Positions 31,771 to 39,855 of a stretch of 64,000 nucleotides of DNA are shown piece after piece. Origin of the DNA: a virus. Location of the stretch: positions 1 through 64,000 of the IMG/VR virus record IMGVR_UViG_3300018049_000017. The stretch is one strand, 5' to 3'. How positions within the stretch are numbered: position 1 is the first letter of the stretch; each line of letters starts with the position of its first letter. The notes beneath the pieces were generated by a model that was not told where the DNA came from, ran no database searches, and saw nothing but the letters and a program-made list of their open reading frames with translations. The position numbers and the translations under genes are program-made.

Positions 31771-32519
31771 AGAGAATTATACCATTTTTCAAATGTACCA
31801 CTTAAATATTCGTTACAAAGCCTCAAATGTGCTTCAGAATCATAGTGTCCATCACCGGGAACGGGTGAAATGTTGTTTTCTTCAAAAAATCCTCCTTCAT
31901 TCATGCAATTTTGCTCTATATAGGTAACATCGTCAAGTATCCATCGGTATTGAGGTAGTAGATAACTGCTTTTCAACGGTTCATTCCATGAGAAAGCTAA
32001 AAGTTTCTTGTTGAACTTGTTGCAAATAGTGATAAAGTTCATAAGATTTTGGTTTGAATAGTTTTTCATCCAATTCGACAGAGCAATTTCCCTAAAAATA
32101 AACTTGTGTATGTTTTGAGTCGGGTAGTTTGGCTTAAAGTGGTCCATAAATGGGGTTCCGAACTTCTTATCGCTTTGAATATTATGCCAAGTATACATTC
32201 CTATGTGTTTGACCCTTGCTCCATTGTGTTCTTTATCCTCTTCCCACTGCCATTCCTTGTTATCCCAGTGTCTAAACCCAAGAGTTAACCTTGTCGCACC
32301 AGAAATTTGACATATTACACCGTCGATTTCGTGTTCTTCCAGGTCATATAGCAGTTTATCGATGTACATTCCTACATTTGCTCCGGGAGACGCTCGTTGT
32401 ATTAGTTTGAAGTCGAATTTTTCCGCTAAATGTTTACACCAAGGCTTACCTTTAGTGTTTCCTACTGCTCCAAAATCATCAGATGAGTGGGAGCATCCAT
32501 AAACCGCTATAGTTTTCAT
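31767..32519 (-). CDS. SGNH/GDSL hydrolase-like protein (minus strand)
   Basis: The 250-residue protein starts TIAVYGCSHSSDDFG (Ser in block I GCSH), has QRASPGANVGMYIDKLLYDL (block II/III Gly and Asn), IDGVICQISGATRLTLGF (block III strand) and ends with PGDGHYDSEAHLRLCNEYL (D-x-x-H). It overlaps both neighbours by 4 bases in a minus-strand operon with a glycosyltransferase-like gene and a 2OG oxygenase, mirroring the plus-strand arrangement at 9468-12291. Confidence 0.7.
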   Translation of the reverse strand: MKTIAVYGCSHSSDDFGAVGNTKGKPWCKHLAEKFDFKLIQRASPGANVGMYIDKLLYDLEEHEIDGVICQISGATRLTLGFRHWDNKEWQWEEDKEHNGARVKHIGMYTWHNIQSDKKFGTPFMDHFKPNYPTQNIHKFIFREIALSNWMKNYSNQNLMNFITICNKFNKKLLAFSWNEPLKSSYLLPQYRWILDDVTYIEQNCMNEGGFFEENNISPVPGDGHYDSEAHLRLCNEYLSGTFEKWYNSL

Positions 32520-32995
32520 AATAATTGTGGGTTTTTAGGGACAGTCCACATGTTTAAAGAGAATCTCCTTCCTTTTGTAATGGTTTCTACACTATGATAC
32601 ACAGAGTTGCCGTTAAAAGTTAGTAGGTCTCCTTGATTTAGGGTAATTTTTTCCTTGCTAGTGCTCACAACAAACCTTCCTCCTTCGTAATTTTCGTTCA
32701 AACTAGCTACAAAAGTGAAAGAGCTATCAGTATCTATATGCTTAGGTAGTTTGCTCCCTTCTTCATATACGGTTATATTGATCCAAGTAATGGTGTGTTC
32801 ATACCCAACTAGGGGGGAAAATTTTGCGGAAATTTCTTTATATAGGGGGGTTTCTGGTGGAAGTGTAAATACATTAGTTCCGTATCTGGACTGTCTTTGG
32901 TCTAATCTATTATTACTGGTAAAATGTTCTTTATAATTCTCAATAAGATCACTACACCAGTCATAATCTAAAAATTTTCTATGTACTTGTACCAT
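32516..32995 (-). CDS. 2OG/Fe(II) oxygenase-like protein (prolyl-hydroxylase type)
   Basis: The 159-residue protein has KLPKHIDTDSSFTFVASLNE (HxD metal site), GGRFVV, LNQGDLLTFNG, then VYHSVETITKGRRFSLNMW (distal His and Arg). This is the core of P4Hc-type 2OG oxygenases. It is likely to hydroxylate a sugar, lipid or protein. It differs from the plus-strand oxygenase at 11557 and comes from a separate branch. Confidence 0.78.
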   Translation of the reverse strand: MVQVHRKFLDYDWCSDLIENYKEHFTSNNRLDQRQSRYGTNVFTLPPETPLYKEISAKFSPLVGYEHTITWINITVYEEGSKLPKHIDTDSSFTFVASLNENYEGGRFVVSTSKEKITLNQGDLLTFNGNSVYHSVETITKGRRFSLNMWTVPKNPQLL

Positions 32996-33149
32996 TTATC
33001 TTTTCCTTAACTTTAGATAAAGCAAGATCATACGCCAGTTGCAACTCTATATTAGGTTTTTCTTCCCTAATTGCTGTAACGTGTTTGAAAAGCTCGGTCC
33101 TCACTCCAAGCTCGTGTGCTTCCCATACTATATCTTCAATAGCTGACAT
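32979..33149 (-). CDS. Small hypothetical protein heading a minus-strand operon
   Basis: A 56-residue frame (MSAIEDIVWEAHELGVRTEL and onward) overlaps the oxygenase gene by 17 bases on the minus strand. It is helical and moderately charged. Upstream on the minus strand are AAGGAG, a good Shine-Dalgarno match 5 bases before the ATG, and TATTTATA, so this is a likely start of the operon. The function is unknown. Confidence 0.55.
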   Translation of the reverse strand: MSAIEDIVWEAHELGVRTELFKHVTAIREEKPNIELQLAYDLALSKVKEKINGTST

Positions 33150-33161
33150 AAAAACTCCTTA

Positions 33162-33169
33162 TATAAATA
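33162..33169 (-). promoter_or_regulatory. TATTTATA element on the minus strand
   Basis: On the minus strand it reads TTATTTATATAAGGAG, with the element ending 12 bases before the ATG at 33149. The AAGGAG directly after it is one of the few clear Shine-Dalgarno sequences in the window. Confidence 0.5.
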
Positions 33170-33202
33170 AATATAAGAAATAACAAGTTTAGAACCAACT
33201 AC

Positions 33203-33210
33203 TATTTATC
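33203..33210 (+). promoter_or_regulatory. TATTTATC element
   Basis: A plus-strand copy (CTATTTATC) ends 4 bases before the ATG at 33215 and is divergent from the minus-strand copy at 33162. Confidence 0.3.
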
Positions 33211-33214
33211 AAAT

Positions 33215-33673
33215 ATGAAGCAGATGGACCCACATACACTATTCTCCATCTTTGAGGCTGGGGATGAGGAGATCTACAAAGAAAATAACGTTGAAGAGTT
33301 ATTAGAAAATCCGTATGTGCTAATGGGAATGGTTCTAAGAGGTGTAGAGAATTGGTATATAATGGATGGTATGTATATAAGAACATACCCAGAAGATTAT
33401 AAACGTGTAAGAAAGCTAATAAAGTATAAATACTATAATAAGCTTTTTGGTTATTTAAATAGAATACCTAATGATAAGTTTGATACTATATACAAAATAG
33501 GTGAAGCTTTTGAATCTGTTAATATACAAAAAGGTTTAAGTGACTTATTATACTTCTATCAAGATTTAGAAGAGTATGAGAAGTGTTCTGTTATAAAGAA
33601 TTATATAGATTTACTTTCACATGAGATAATAACTCAAGGCTTACTAAAAAGCACCGGTATAGAAATACCATAA
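33215..33673 (+). CDS. Hypothetical protein
   Basis: The 152-residue protein is helical with many Tyr (KLIKYKYYNKLFGYLNRIP) and acidic residues and no recognised domain. It is a single gene between a divergent minus operon and the promoter at 33679. The overall helical-repeat look could fit a protein-binding adaptor, but nothing specific is visible. Confidence 0.6.
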   Translation: MKQMDPHTLFSIFEAGDEEIYKENNVEELLENPYVLMGMVLRGVENWYIMDGMYIRTYPEDYKRVRKLIKYKYYNKLFGYLNRIPNDKFDTIYKIGEAFESVNIQKGLSDLLYFYQDLEEYEKCSVIKNYIDLLSHEIITQGLLKSTGIEIP

Positions 33674-33678
33674 AAAAG

Positions 33679-33709
33679 TTGTTAGTCTGCATTTTTTTTC
33701 GTATATTTA
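33679..33709 (+). promoter_or_regulatory. Bacteroidota-type promoter
   Basis: TTG at 33679-33681, 20-base spacer with AGTCTGC, TATATTTA at 33702-33709; ATG at 33727 after AAAGGTT. Confidence 0.85.
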
Positions 33710-33726
33710 AGTATTAAATAAAGGTT

Positions 33727-33942
33727 ATGATTATAGATAAATTAAAATCTAAAGTACTTACCTACCTGTTCAAGGATTGGGTTGCAAACGAATACGATTT
33801 AGAAACATTAGAACTTACTAAAGGAATGATCAATAATAGAGAGGTTATGCTTAAAACTATTATAGATAAAGTTCAACATAAACCTGTACTAGGGTTTAGA
33901 CAACATATTAAACCTAAGAGACGTGGGAGTAAAAAGAATTAG
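33727..33942 (+). CDS. Small basic hypothetical protein
   Basis: The 71-residue protein has a hydrophobic helical start (IIDKLKSKVLTYLFKDWVAN) and a basic end (KPKRRGSKKN). No family is recognised. It overlaps the T5orf172-like gene by 20 bases and shares its promoter. Confidence 0.55.
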   Translation: MIIDKLKSKVLTYLFKDWVANEYDLETLELTKGMINNREVMLKTIIDKVQHKPVLGFRQHIKPKRRGSKKN

Positions 33943-34432
33943 TATAAAAGAAGCTCAAGAGTTAATCAAAGTCTCTGATGATCAAACCGGCGCAGAGGCC
34001 GTATATTTTACGCTTACACCTTCTACTGATCCTCAGAAGTCAGCCGAAGGCTGGGAAGATGTGACTTACTACACTAATAGAAAGCGTAAGTTATCTATCC
34101 CGAAGGGTATGGCTGGAAGTCAATGGATATATGTATTAACTAATGAAACGATGCCAGGCTTGGTAAAGATAGGTTATACAAAGAATAAACCGTCTGAAAG
34201 GGTTAAACAAATTAATAGTGCTACTGGAGTAGCTCAAGACTTCGTAGTAGAATGGGCTTATCCTTGTTTTAATGCTCACGATTTAGAGAAAGAAATACAC
34301 AATTACCTACAAATAGAAGGATTTAGAGTAAATAATAGAAAAGAGTTCTTTACCTTATCTGTAGAAGAAGCTAAGTCTGTTGTAGAAAGAATAGGCCAAC
34401 CTTATAAAATGGAATCTGATGAAATCATTTAG
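33923..34432 (+). CDS. T5orf172/GIY-YIG-like nuclease-domain protein
   Basis: The 169-residue protein starts at GTG. Its second half has QWIYVLTNETMPGLVKIGYT (GIY-YIG-like YVL..VKIGYT), KPSERVKQINSATGV and a DLEKEIHNYLQ helix with the Glu, the order of the T5orf172 (MUG113) branch of GIY-YIG nucleases. The N-terminal 60 residues are unfamiliar. It may be a selfish nuclease or a host-DNA cutter. It overlaps the lipoprotein gene by 14 bases. Confidence 0.75.
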   Translation: MGVKRISIKEAQELIKVSDDQTGAEAVYFTLTPSTDPQKSAEGWEDVTYYTNRKRKLSIPKGMAGSQWIYVLTNETMPGLVKIGYTKNKPSERVKQINSATGVAQDFVVEWAYPCFNAHDLEKEIHNYLQIEGFRVNNRKEFFTLSVEEAKSVVERIGQPYKMESDEII

Positions 34433-35129
34433 TAGAGATACAAAAGCTAAACTATCTCATAACCCTACTGGAGAACTAATTAAGATATTAACTCCATGTA
34501 TTAAGAAGAAAATCGCGGGAAAACTTGCGCGTTTGCGCGCGACGCTCGCCTTTGTCCTTATACTCACCTCATGCTCCATCGACCCCCTCGATCAACCCCC
34601 TTGCGAAACAGGAGATTGTGATGCAGTTGTTTTAGCTCCTTTTCAAAAAGATGAAAATGGTTATTATCATGCAACTTTAGATTGGACAAGAGAGTATTAT
34701 CCTTATTTTAATATGGATATTGAAGCTACACGTACTTCAAGACAGTATTGGTATAACGATGAACCAGTAGTACAGGCGGAGTTCGACACAGATACGTATT
34801 TCGTATTAAGTGACTCTGTTGCTTTTACTATCCCTCTCTATAGACCCTACTTAGGTTTATGGACTTATGACGGTACTCCTATACCTTATGAAAATACAAC
34901 AATATATTTAAGTCAGTTTGAAGGCACTATTGTACCCGTTGTACAGAATGATACTAGAATTTACTTTAGTGATGATGAAGTTGGAAGGTTTACTACTCGA
35001 AGAGTTGTTGGGCCTTTTCCTCCTACAGTGATTGGAGATACCATTACTATATTCATGAAGGTAAAATGGGATTTAGGAAGTGAAATTTTAAGTAGAGAGA
35101 ACTTTGTTGAAAAATTTATTATAAAATAG
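34419..35129 (+). CDS. Predicted lipoprotein of unknown function
   Basis: The 236-residue frame contains a lipoprotein signal (ATLAFVLILTSC, Cys52). The N-terminal 38 residues are unusually long before the hydrophobic part. An in-frame TTG codon at residue 39 would give the neat signal MRATLAFVLILTSC. The region coding the signal (about 34509-34600) is much richer in G and C than its surroundings. The rest is beta-rich with many Tyr and Thr. It is likely to sit in the host envelope. The role is unknown. Confidence 0.65.
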   Translation: MKSFSRDTKAKLSHNPTGELIKILTPCIKKKIAGKLARLRATLAFVLILTSCSIDPLDQPPCETGDCDAVVLAPFQKDENGYYHATLDWTREYYPYFNMDIEATRTSRQYWYNDEPVVQAEFDTDTYFVLSDSVAFTIPLYRPYLGLWTYDGTPIPYENTTIYLSQFEGTIVPVVQNDTRIYFSDDEVGRFTTRRVVGPFPPTVIGDTITIFMKVKWDLGSEILSRENFVEKFIIK

Positions 35130-35160
35130 TTGCCTTTCTGCAAAATTTTATATATCTTCA
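35130..35160 (+). promoter_or_regulatory. Bacteroidota-type promoter (diverged -10)
   Basis: TTG at 35130-35132, exactly 20 bases, then TATCTTCA at 35153-35160 (TAnnTT present). The CTGC spacer core is kept. The downstream ATG at 35285 is far away, across an AT-only tract. Confidence 0.55.
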
Positions 35161-35265
35161 ATATATAGATTATATAAAGATATATTATTTATAAGATATT
35201 AAAATATATAGATATATAAATATATAAAAATATATAAGATATATGTATATTAAAAAAGGCGTATC
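35161..35265. other. AT-only tract with ATATAT repeats
   Basis: About 100 bases consist almost only of A and T with repeated ATATATAGAT and ATATATAA units, then a GGCG. There is no gene. Such tracts are typical of replication origins (unwinding) or very strong promoter regions, so it may separate early from late transcription. Confidence 0.45.
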
Positions 35266-35284
35266 ATATTAAACACCTAGCTAA

Positions 35285-36016
35285 ATGTTACAAGCAGAAC
35301 AAATACAAAAAAATTACGATAAACACTTAAAAATAGTCGAACACTATATCACCGAACGAAAACAAGCAGTTCTTGATATGATATCTCACATAGGAGACGA
35401 ATATGTTATAGCACCCGCCAGTTCTAAAAGTTGGTTTCATAGTGCATACGCAGGTGGGTATGTGGATCATGTCAATAGAGTAGTGGAATATGCAGTGAAG
35501 CAAATGAAGTTGTACGCCGAAATGGGAGGAGAAGTAGATTTTACCGAAGAGGAGTTAGTCTTTGCTGCATTATTCCATGATCTAGGTAAACTAGGTAATG
35601 GAGACATACCTAACTATATACCTCAGACGGATAAATGGAGACAAGATAAGCTTTCAGAGATGTATACCTACAATCCAGAATTAGACTTTATGCTTATCCC
35701 AGACAGATCTTTATTTATCTTACAGAAATTCGGTATAAAAGTTAATCAAAAAGAGTGGTTAGGTATTAGACTACATGATGGTGTGTTTGATAAAGCTAAT
35801 GAAGCGTACTTTTTCAGTAACGTTGAAAGCTCTAGACAAAAAACATCAATAGTATCGGTTCTTCACTCCGCAGACTTTCTAGCTTCTAAGGTAGAGTATG
35901 ATATGTGGAAGAGAGCAGGCGGTACTACTATACCTAAAGCTAAAAAATCGCAATCCTCTACGGGTAAGAGAGTAAATTCTTCTCCAGGATTAGCTAATAT
36001 GTTAAAAAATATTTAA
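35285..36016 (+). CDS. HD-domain phosphohydrolase-like protein
   Basis: The 243-residue protein has the HD pattern: SWFHSAYAGGYVDHVNRVVEYA (first His), VFAALFHDLGKLG (HD dyad), a helical middle and SVLHSADFLASKVE (later His and Asp). HD proteins hydrolyse phosphate bonds in nucleotides or nucleic acids. Position just upstream of the late sigma gene is common in T4-type marine phages. It is followed by a Lys/Ser-rich tail of about 30 residues. Confidence 0.8.
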   Translation: MLQAEQIQKNYDKHLKIVEHYITERKQAVLDMISHIGDEYVIAPASSKSWFHSAYAGGYVDHVNRVVEYAVKQMKLYAEMGGEVDFTEEELVFAALFHDLGKLGNGDIPNYIPQTDKWRQDKLSEMYTYNPELDFMLIPDRSLFILQKFGIKVNQKEWLGIRLHDGVFDKANEAYFFSNVESSRQKTSIVSVLHSADFLASKVEYDMWKRAGGTTIPKAKKSQSSTGKRVNSSPGLANMLKNI

Positions 36017-36019
36017 AAA

Positions 36020-36328
36020 ATGTTGGTAACAGAAATTATAATTACTATATTATCTATTGTATTATTAATTTTAATATACATAATTCGCAATCTCATGATT
36101 AAAGTAGAGAAATATGAAGATGTAACAGTTGATCAAACAACTTACCTTCAGAATATCTCAGACATAATTGGGGATTCAAAAAAGCACCTTAAAAGTCTCG
36201 ACGAGAGTGGGGTATTCCAGGCAGATGATGAGGTCGGTTATTTCTTTGAACAAATGAAACTAGTACAAGAAGAGCTAGACCGATACATGCTCCCGGAAAA
36301 TTATGGCGAGAAAGAAAAGCAGCAATAA
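36020..36328 (+). CDS. Membrane-anchored coiled-coil protein
   Basis: The 102-residue protein has an N-terminal membrane helix (residues 3-25, very Ile/Leu-rich) and a charged helical rest (QNISDIIGDSKKHLKSLDES; QMKLVQEELDRYM). It overlaps the sigma factor gene by 26 bases, which suggests translational coupling. Similar small membrane proteins next to the late sigma gene occur in T4-type cyanophages, as I recall. Its role is unknown. Confidence 0.65.
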   Translation: MLVTEIIITILSIVLLILIYIIRNLMIKVEKYEDVTVDQTTYLQNISDIIGDSKKHLKSLDESGVFQADDEVGYFFEQMKLVQEELDRYMLPENYGEKEKQQ

Positions 36329-37010
36329 CTACTTTACTAAAGAGACAGAAGACTACATTGTAAAATATAATAACTCAACCGATTCAGATTATCGAGCTAA
36401 AATATTTACAGAACACATTTACTTTCCTTTTTATAAGTTAGCAGAGAACATTATACACACCTTTAAGTTCTACTATACAGACGTAGAACAGATAGAAGAC
36501 TTAAAGCATGAAGTTGTAACAGTCCTTTTAGAGGAGAAAATAGATAAATTCGATCCTACAAATGGTGCAAAAGCGTATTCTTATTTTGGCACTATAGTAA
36601 AGAGGTGGTTAATAAACTACAACAATAAGAATTATAAGAAGCTTAAACAGATAGGCTCCTTCGACGATATTCAAGAATCATATGATCCATCTGAAGAAAG
36701 AAAAGAAGGGTATGAGCAGGTACTAAGTAATTTTATAGACGAGTGGGTAGATGAGCAATACCTAGTTATAGATGAACATTTTACAAGACAGAACGAAAAA
36801 AAGATAGCAGACGCAGTTTTAACTATTTTTAAAACCCGACACGATTTAGAAATATTTAAGAAAAAAGCTCTTTATATCTATATAAGAGAAATGACAGACT
36901 GCGAAACCCCTCATCTTACTAGAGTTATATCCAAACTCAAACAAACGTTTTATACAAAATATCAAAAAGCCTACGATGAAGGTCATTTTGAAGAATATAC
37001 TGCCAACTAA
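36303..37010 (+). CDS. gp55: Late sigma factor, gp55-like
   Basis: The 235-residue protein is helical with the features of the T4 gp55 type: LAENIIHTFKFYYTDVEQIE, DLKHEVVTVLLEEKIDKFDP, then YSYFGTIVKRWLINYNNKNYK (a region 2-like helix with aromatic residues and basic end), and a C-terminal helical part. T4 gp55 directs host RNA polymerase to late promoters. It is longer than T4 gp55 (185). It is followed by a TATTTATA element and the baseplate genes, as expected if it switches on late genes. The match is by pattern only. Confidence 0.75.
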   Translation: MARKKSSNNYFTKETEDYIVKYNNSTDSDYRAKIFTEHIYFPFYKLAENIIHTFKFYYTDVEQIEDLKHEVVTVLLEEKIDKFDPTNGAKAYSYFGTIVKRWLINYNNKNYKKLKQIGSFDDIQESYDPSEERKEGYEQVLSNFIDEWVDEQYLVIDEHFTRQNEKKIADAVLTIFKTRHDLEIFKKKALYIYIREMTDCETPHLTRVISKLKQTFYTKYQKAYDEGHFEEYTAN

Positions 37011-37012
37011 GA

Positions 37013-37020
37013 TATTTATA
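37013..37020 (+). promoter_or_regulatory. TATTTATA element before the baseplate operon
   Basis: The element at 37013-37020 lies 11 bases before the ATG at 37032. TATAAATA, the T4 late consensus, can also be read at 37016-37023, overlapping it. It is well placed to drive the tail operon. Confidence 0.5.
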
Positions 37021-37031
37021 AATAAAATATT

Positions 37032-37403
37032 ATGGCACTAGATAAGACAATTTTTGGCGACAAGAAACTATCTGACCTTTTCCAAGAGATACACGACAAC
37101 TCTACTAAAACAAGAACTCAGGTTTCTGCTTTAATATCTGAGCTAAAACCTCTTATAGAAAATATAGGAGACGCTACTCTCATAGTACCTATGATTAAAG
37201 AGTATATGGAAATAGGTGTAAAGAACGATGAACACCTAATTAAAATGGCTGCAATTATACAGAGAATAGAAGCTGTCCAAGCTAAAGGAGGAGACGGAGA
37301 TATGTTCGATCCATCAGAATTAGCAGACCTTCTTGCAGATATGGAAGAAAATGAAGAGAGATTAGAAGAAGTTAAAGGAGAAGATACAGAAAGTGAAGAT
37401 TAA
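37032..37403 (+). CDS. Hypothetical protein, first gene of the late operon
   Basis: The 123-residue protein is helical, starting ALDKTIFGDKKLSDLFQEIH, with a very acidic end (EENEERLEEVKGEDTESED). It precedes the gp5-like gene with an 11-base overlap. It may be a small chaperone-like or accessory protein for baseplate assembly; no family was recognised. Confidence 0.6.
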   Translation: MALDKTIFGDKKLSDLFQEIHDNSTKTRTQVSALISELKPLIENIGDATLIVPMIKEYMEIGVKNDEHLIKMAAIIQRIEAVQAKGGDGDMFDPSELADLLADMEENEERLEEVKGEDTESED

Positions 37404-38544
37404 CAGCTTAGGACTTAGTAATATAGTAAAGGATAAATCAACCTCTACAGCTCAGGAACTTATACAGTTTCCTGCAAGAGTTGTTGATATAATACTTAAC
37501 GACCAACACCCTGAAGTGTCTGATGGTTCATTAGAAGCGTCTGAAGCTCTTGGAGCAATTAAATTTAGACCCTTACACCTAAAGGTAGATGAATCAGATC
37601 CTACTATATTAGAAGTTGCTTACCCTATTGATAGTAATTTTAAAAACTACCCACTGTTAAACGAAATAGTATTCGTAACGCCTGCTCCATCTTTAGATAG
37701 AGGAGAGGATGGACAAGTACGAAATACAAGGTACTATTACAAAACTGTAATAAACCTTTGGAACAACCCACATCATAACGCATGGCCAGATCAACTACAA
37801 AACCCAGGCGAACCTGATTTAGGGTATAACTTTGAAGATAAATCTAATGTAGCCCCACTATTGCCATCTCAAGGAGATGTTATTATAGAAGGTAGACAAG
37901 GACAAACTTTAAGATTTACTGGAACTGATTTTGAGAAAAAATTTGTAGAAGTAAATGATCAAAAACCAATTACCATAATCAGTAACGGAAAACCTGGAGG
38001 TGACCCAAGCACACCGGTGATTGAAAACATAGACGATGACCCGGCATCTATATACATGGTTGAAGATCATACAGTAAAGCTAACACAAGCTAATGAAAAA
38101 AGAGATGCATGGGATAGCGAACCAGATAAAGCAGACGCATATCAAGGTGCTCAAGTTCTTATTAACTCAGGGAGACTATTCTTTAACGCAAAAGAAGAAA
38201 GTATACTACTATCGGGAACTGAAGCGATTGGAGGAAACGCCAAGACAGTTTCTTGGGACGGTGAAGAGTATGTAGCTCTTGATGCTACTAAGGTTTATCT
38301 TGGAACAGAAGCATTTAATGAAAGAGAACCAGTACTACTTGGGGCAACAACTCAAGACTGGATGAAACAATTATTATCTGAATTAGAAAGGTTAGGTAAA
38401 GCATTAGCAGCAGTAGCACCGGCAGGATCCTCTGCAGCAGGATTAACACAAATCAAGACACATGGAGCTTCTATGGCTGCTCCACTAGCACAGATTAAAA
38501 AAGCTATAGACGACTTAGATTCATTAAAAGTATTTACAGAGTAG
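37393..38544 (+). CDS. gp5: Baseplate hub/spike protein, gp5-like (OB-fold)
   Basis: The 383-residue protein has RYYYKTVINLWNNPHHN, then QGDVIIEGRQGQTLRFTG (about residues 158-175), a motif of gp5-like spike proteins in T4-type phages that lack lysozyme. Later sequence is beta-rich (GRLFFNAKEESILLSG, NEREPVLLG), and the C-terminus has a helical pair. No lysozyme domain is present, unlike T4. It would sit at the tip of the tail tube and pierce the outer membrane. Confidence 0.75.
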   Translation: MKINSLGLSNIVKDKSTSTAQELIQFPARVVDIILNDQHPEVSDGSLEASEALGAIKFRPLHLKVDESDPTILEVAYPIDSNFKNYPLLNEIVFVTPAPSLDRGEDGQVRNTRYYYKTVINLWNNPHHNAWPDQLQNPGEPDLGYNFEDKSNVAPLLPSQGDVIIEGRQGQTLRFTGTDFEKKFVEVNDQKPITIISNGKPGGDPSTPVIENIDDDPASIYMVEDHTVKLTQANEKRDAWDSEPDKADAYQGAQVLINSGRLFFNAKEESILLSGTEAIGGNAKTVSWDGEEYVALDATKVYLGTEAFNEREPVLLGATTQDWMKQLLSELERLGKALAAVAPAGSSAAGLTQIKTHGASMAAPLAQIKKAIDDLDSLKVFTE

Positions 38545-38545
38545 T

Positions 38546-39838
38546 ATGCCGTTTGAAAAGTTTAAACCACCTAAATTACATGGAGCTATCGGTAATCAAA
38601 TCGGTAAAGCTCAAGGTGTGATTATTGCTAAGGCTTACAAGACCGTAACTCAAGCTACTAACAAAATGAGAGCTAAAGGGTGTCCACCACCTGATGAGCT
38701 TAAAAAAGTAGAATCACAGCTTAAAGGATTAAGCTCACTATCCGGAACTTTAGTTAGTAATGTAGCAAAGTTTAAATCTATACCGCCTTCAATAAAAGCA
38801 CCGGTATCTGGATTGAAAGCAGCTCTTAAAATTATACTTACACTACCTATACCACAAGCTATCGGTATTCCCCCAGGCCCTCCTGGTGGTTTAATATTTG
38901 CACAACCAGCTAAATTTACAACCAAGTTTGCCGATACTATGAACCTACTAAAAGAGTTTATTGCATCAGCAGAAATAACCGTTGATGCTATAGAACTATC
39001 CCTTAAACAAATTGACATAGCATCAGCTACAGTAGCTTCTAGAATTAAAGACTTAGAAACCCCAGTTAAAGCTTGTAAAATAAATCAAGTACTAGAAGAG
39101 AAGTTAACAAAAGAACAAGCCGGTAAACTAGGGCTTTTAGATAAAGACGGAAATTTAATTACCTCTACATTAGGCTCATTAACACTGGAAAAGGATAGTA
39201 GTAGGCCTGCATCAGAACAACTTAAACTAGACCTTAGTAATAAACTAGGGATCGATGTGAACCTTAAAGGGTCTATCAACATAGATGATATAAAAATAGA
39301 AAATTTAGACGAAGGTGATGCATTTAGGTTAACTCCTCCCGGTACCTATAAAACCGATTTAGGTGAAACAAAAGAAATTACAGGTAAAGAAATAGGAGTT
39401 TTTGATGGCAACAAGATAACTATTAATGAAAACGAATCACTTAAACCAGGAGGTTTAACTGGTAAAGCAGTAGCTTTAGCTCAGTTTGAAAACGCTCTTA
39501 ATAACATTTCAGACAGACTTAACGCTATTTCTGACGGACTAGCTCAATCTACAGATTTATCTGTTGAGGAACTAGAAGACTTAAAGGAAGCACTATCAGA
39601 CATTAACGAAGACTTAGTAACTACTGAATCTGAAGCAACATCTGTAGGCGACTTCACCTATAAGGGATACACGTTGAGAATCGTTAGAGATTCCAACTCA
39701 CCTGCTTTAGCTCCTAAGCATTTTGCTATAGCAATTAAAGACGGTAAAACAAGATTAAAAGGACCTTCTTCTTTTAGTTCATCAAAAGATGTACTATTAG
39801 ACGAAATAAAATTTAGAATAGACAATCAACTTTCTTAA
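38546..39838 (+). CDS. Large structural baseplate-associated protein
   Basis: The 430-residue protein has a Pro-rich segment PQAIGIPPGPPGGLIF (about residues 101-116), long helices and a Gly-poor C-terminal part that ends with a small domain (YTLRIVRDSNSPALAPKHFA). It lies between the gp5-like and gp25-like genes, where cyanophages carry a poorly known hub component. I infer a baseplate hub role. The sequence family is not clear. Confidence 0.55.
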   Translation: MPFEKFKPPKLHGAIGNQIGKAQGVIIAKAYKTVTQATNKMRAKGCPPPDELKKVESQLKGLSSLSGTLVSNVAKFKSIPPSIKAPVSGLKAALKIILTLPIPQAIGIPPGPPGGLIFAQPAKFTTKFADTMNLLKEFIASAEITVDAIELSLKQIDIASATVASRIKDLETPVKACKINQVLEEKLTKEQAGKLGLLDKDGNLITSTLGSLTLEKDSSRPASEQLKLDLSNKLGIDVNLKGSINIDDIKIENLDEGDAFRLTPPGTYKTDLGETKEITGKEIGVFDGNKITINENESLKPGGLTGKAVALAQFENALNNISDRLNAISDGLAQSTDLSVEELEDLKEALSDINEDLVTTESEATSVGDFTYKGYTLRIVRDSNSPALAPKHFAIAIKDGKTRLKGPSSFSSSKDVLLDEIKFRIDNQLS

Positions 39839-39844
39839 CTTAAC

Positions 39845-39852
39845 TATTTATA
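39845..39852 (+). promoter_or_regulatory. TATTTATA element
   Basis: CTATTTATA ends 3 bases before the ATG at 39856, inside an operon. At this distance it could not leave a normal leader, so its role as a promoter is doubtful here. Confidence 0.3.
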
Positions 39853-39855
39853 TAT

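Noticed and set aside
38650-39018. Long minus-strand frame inside the structural gene at 38546
   Set aside because: It runs opposite to a clearly coding gene, has no motif, and looks like a shadow frame.
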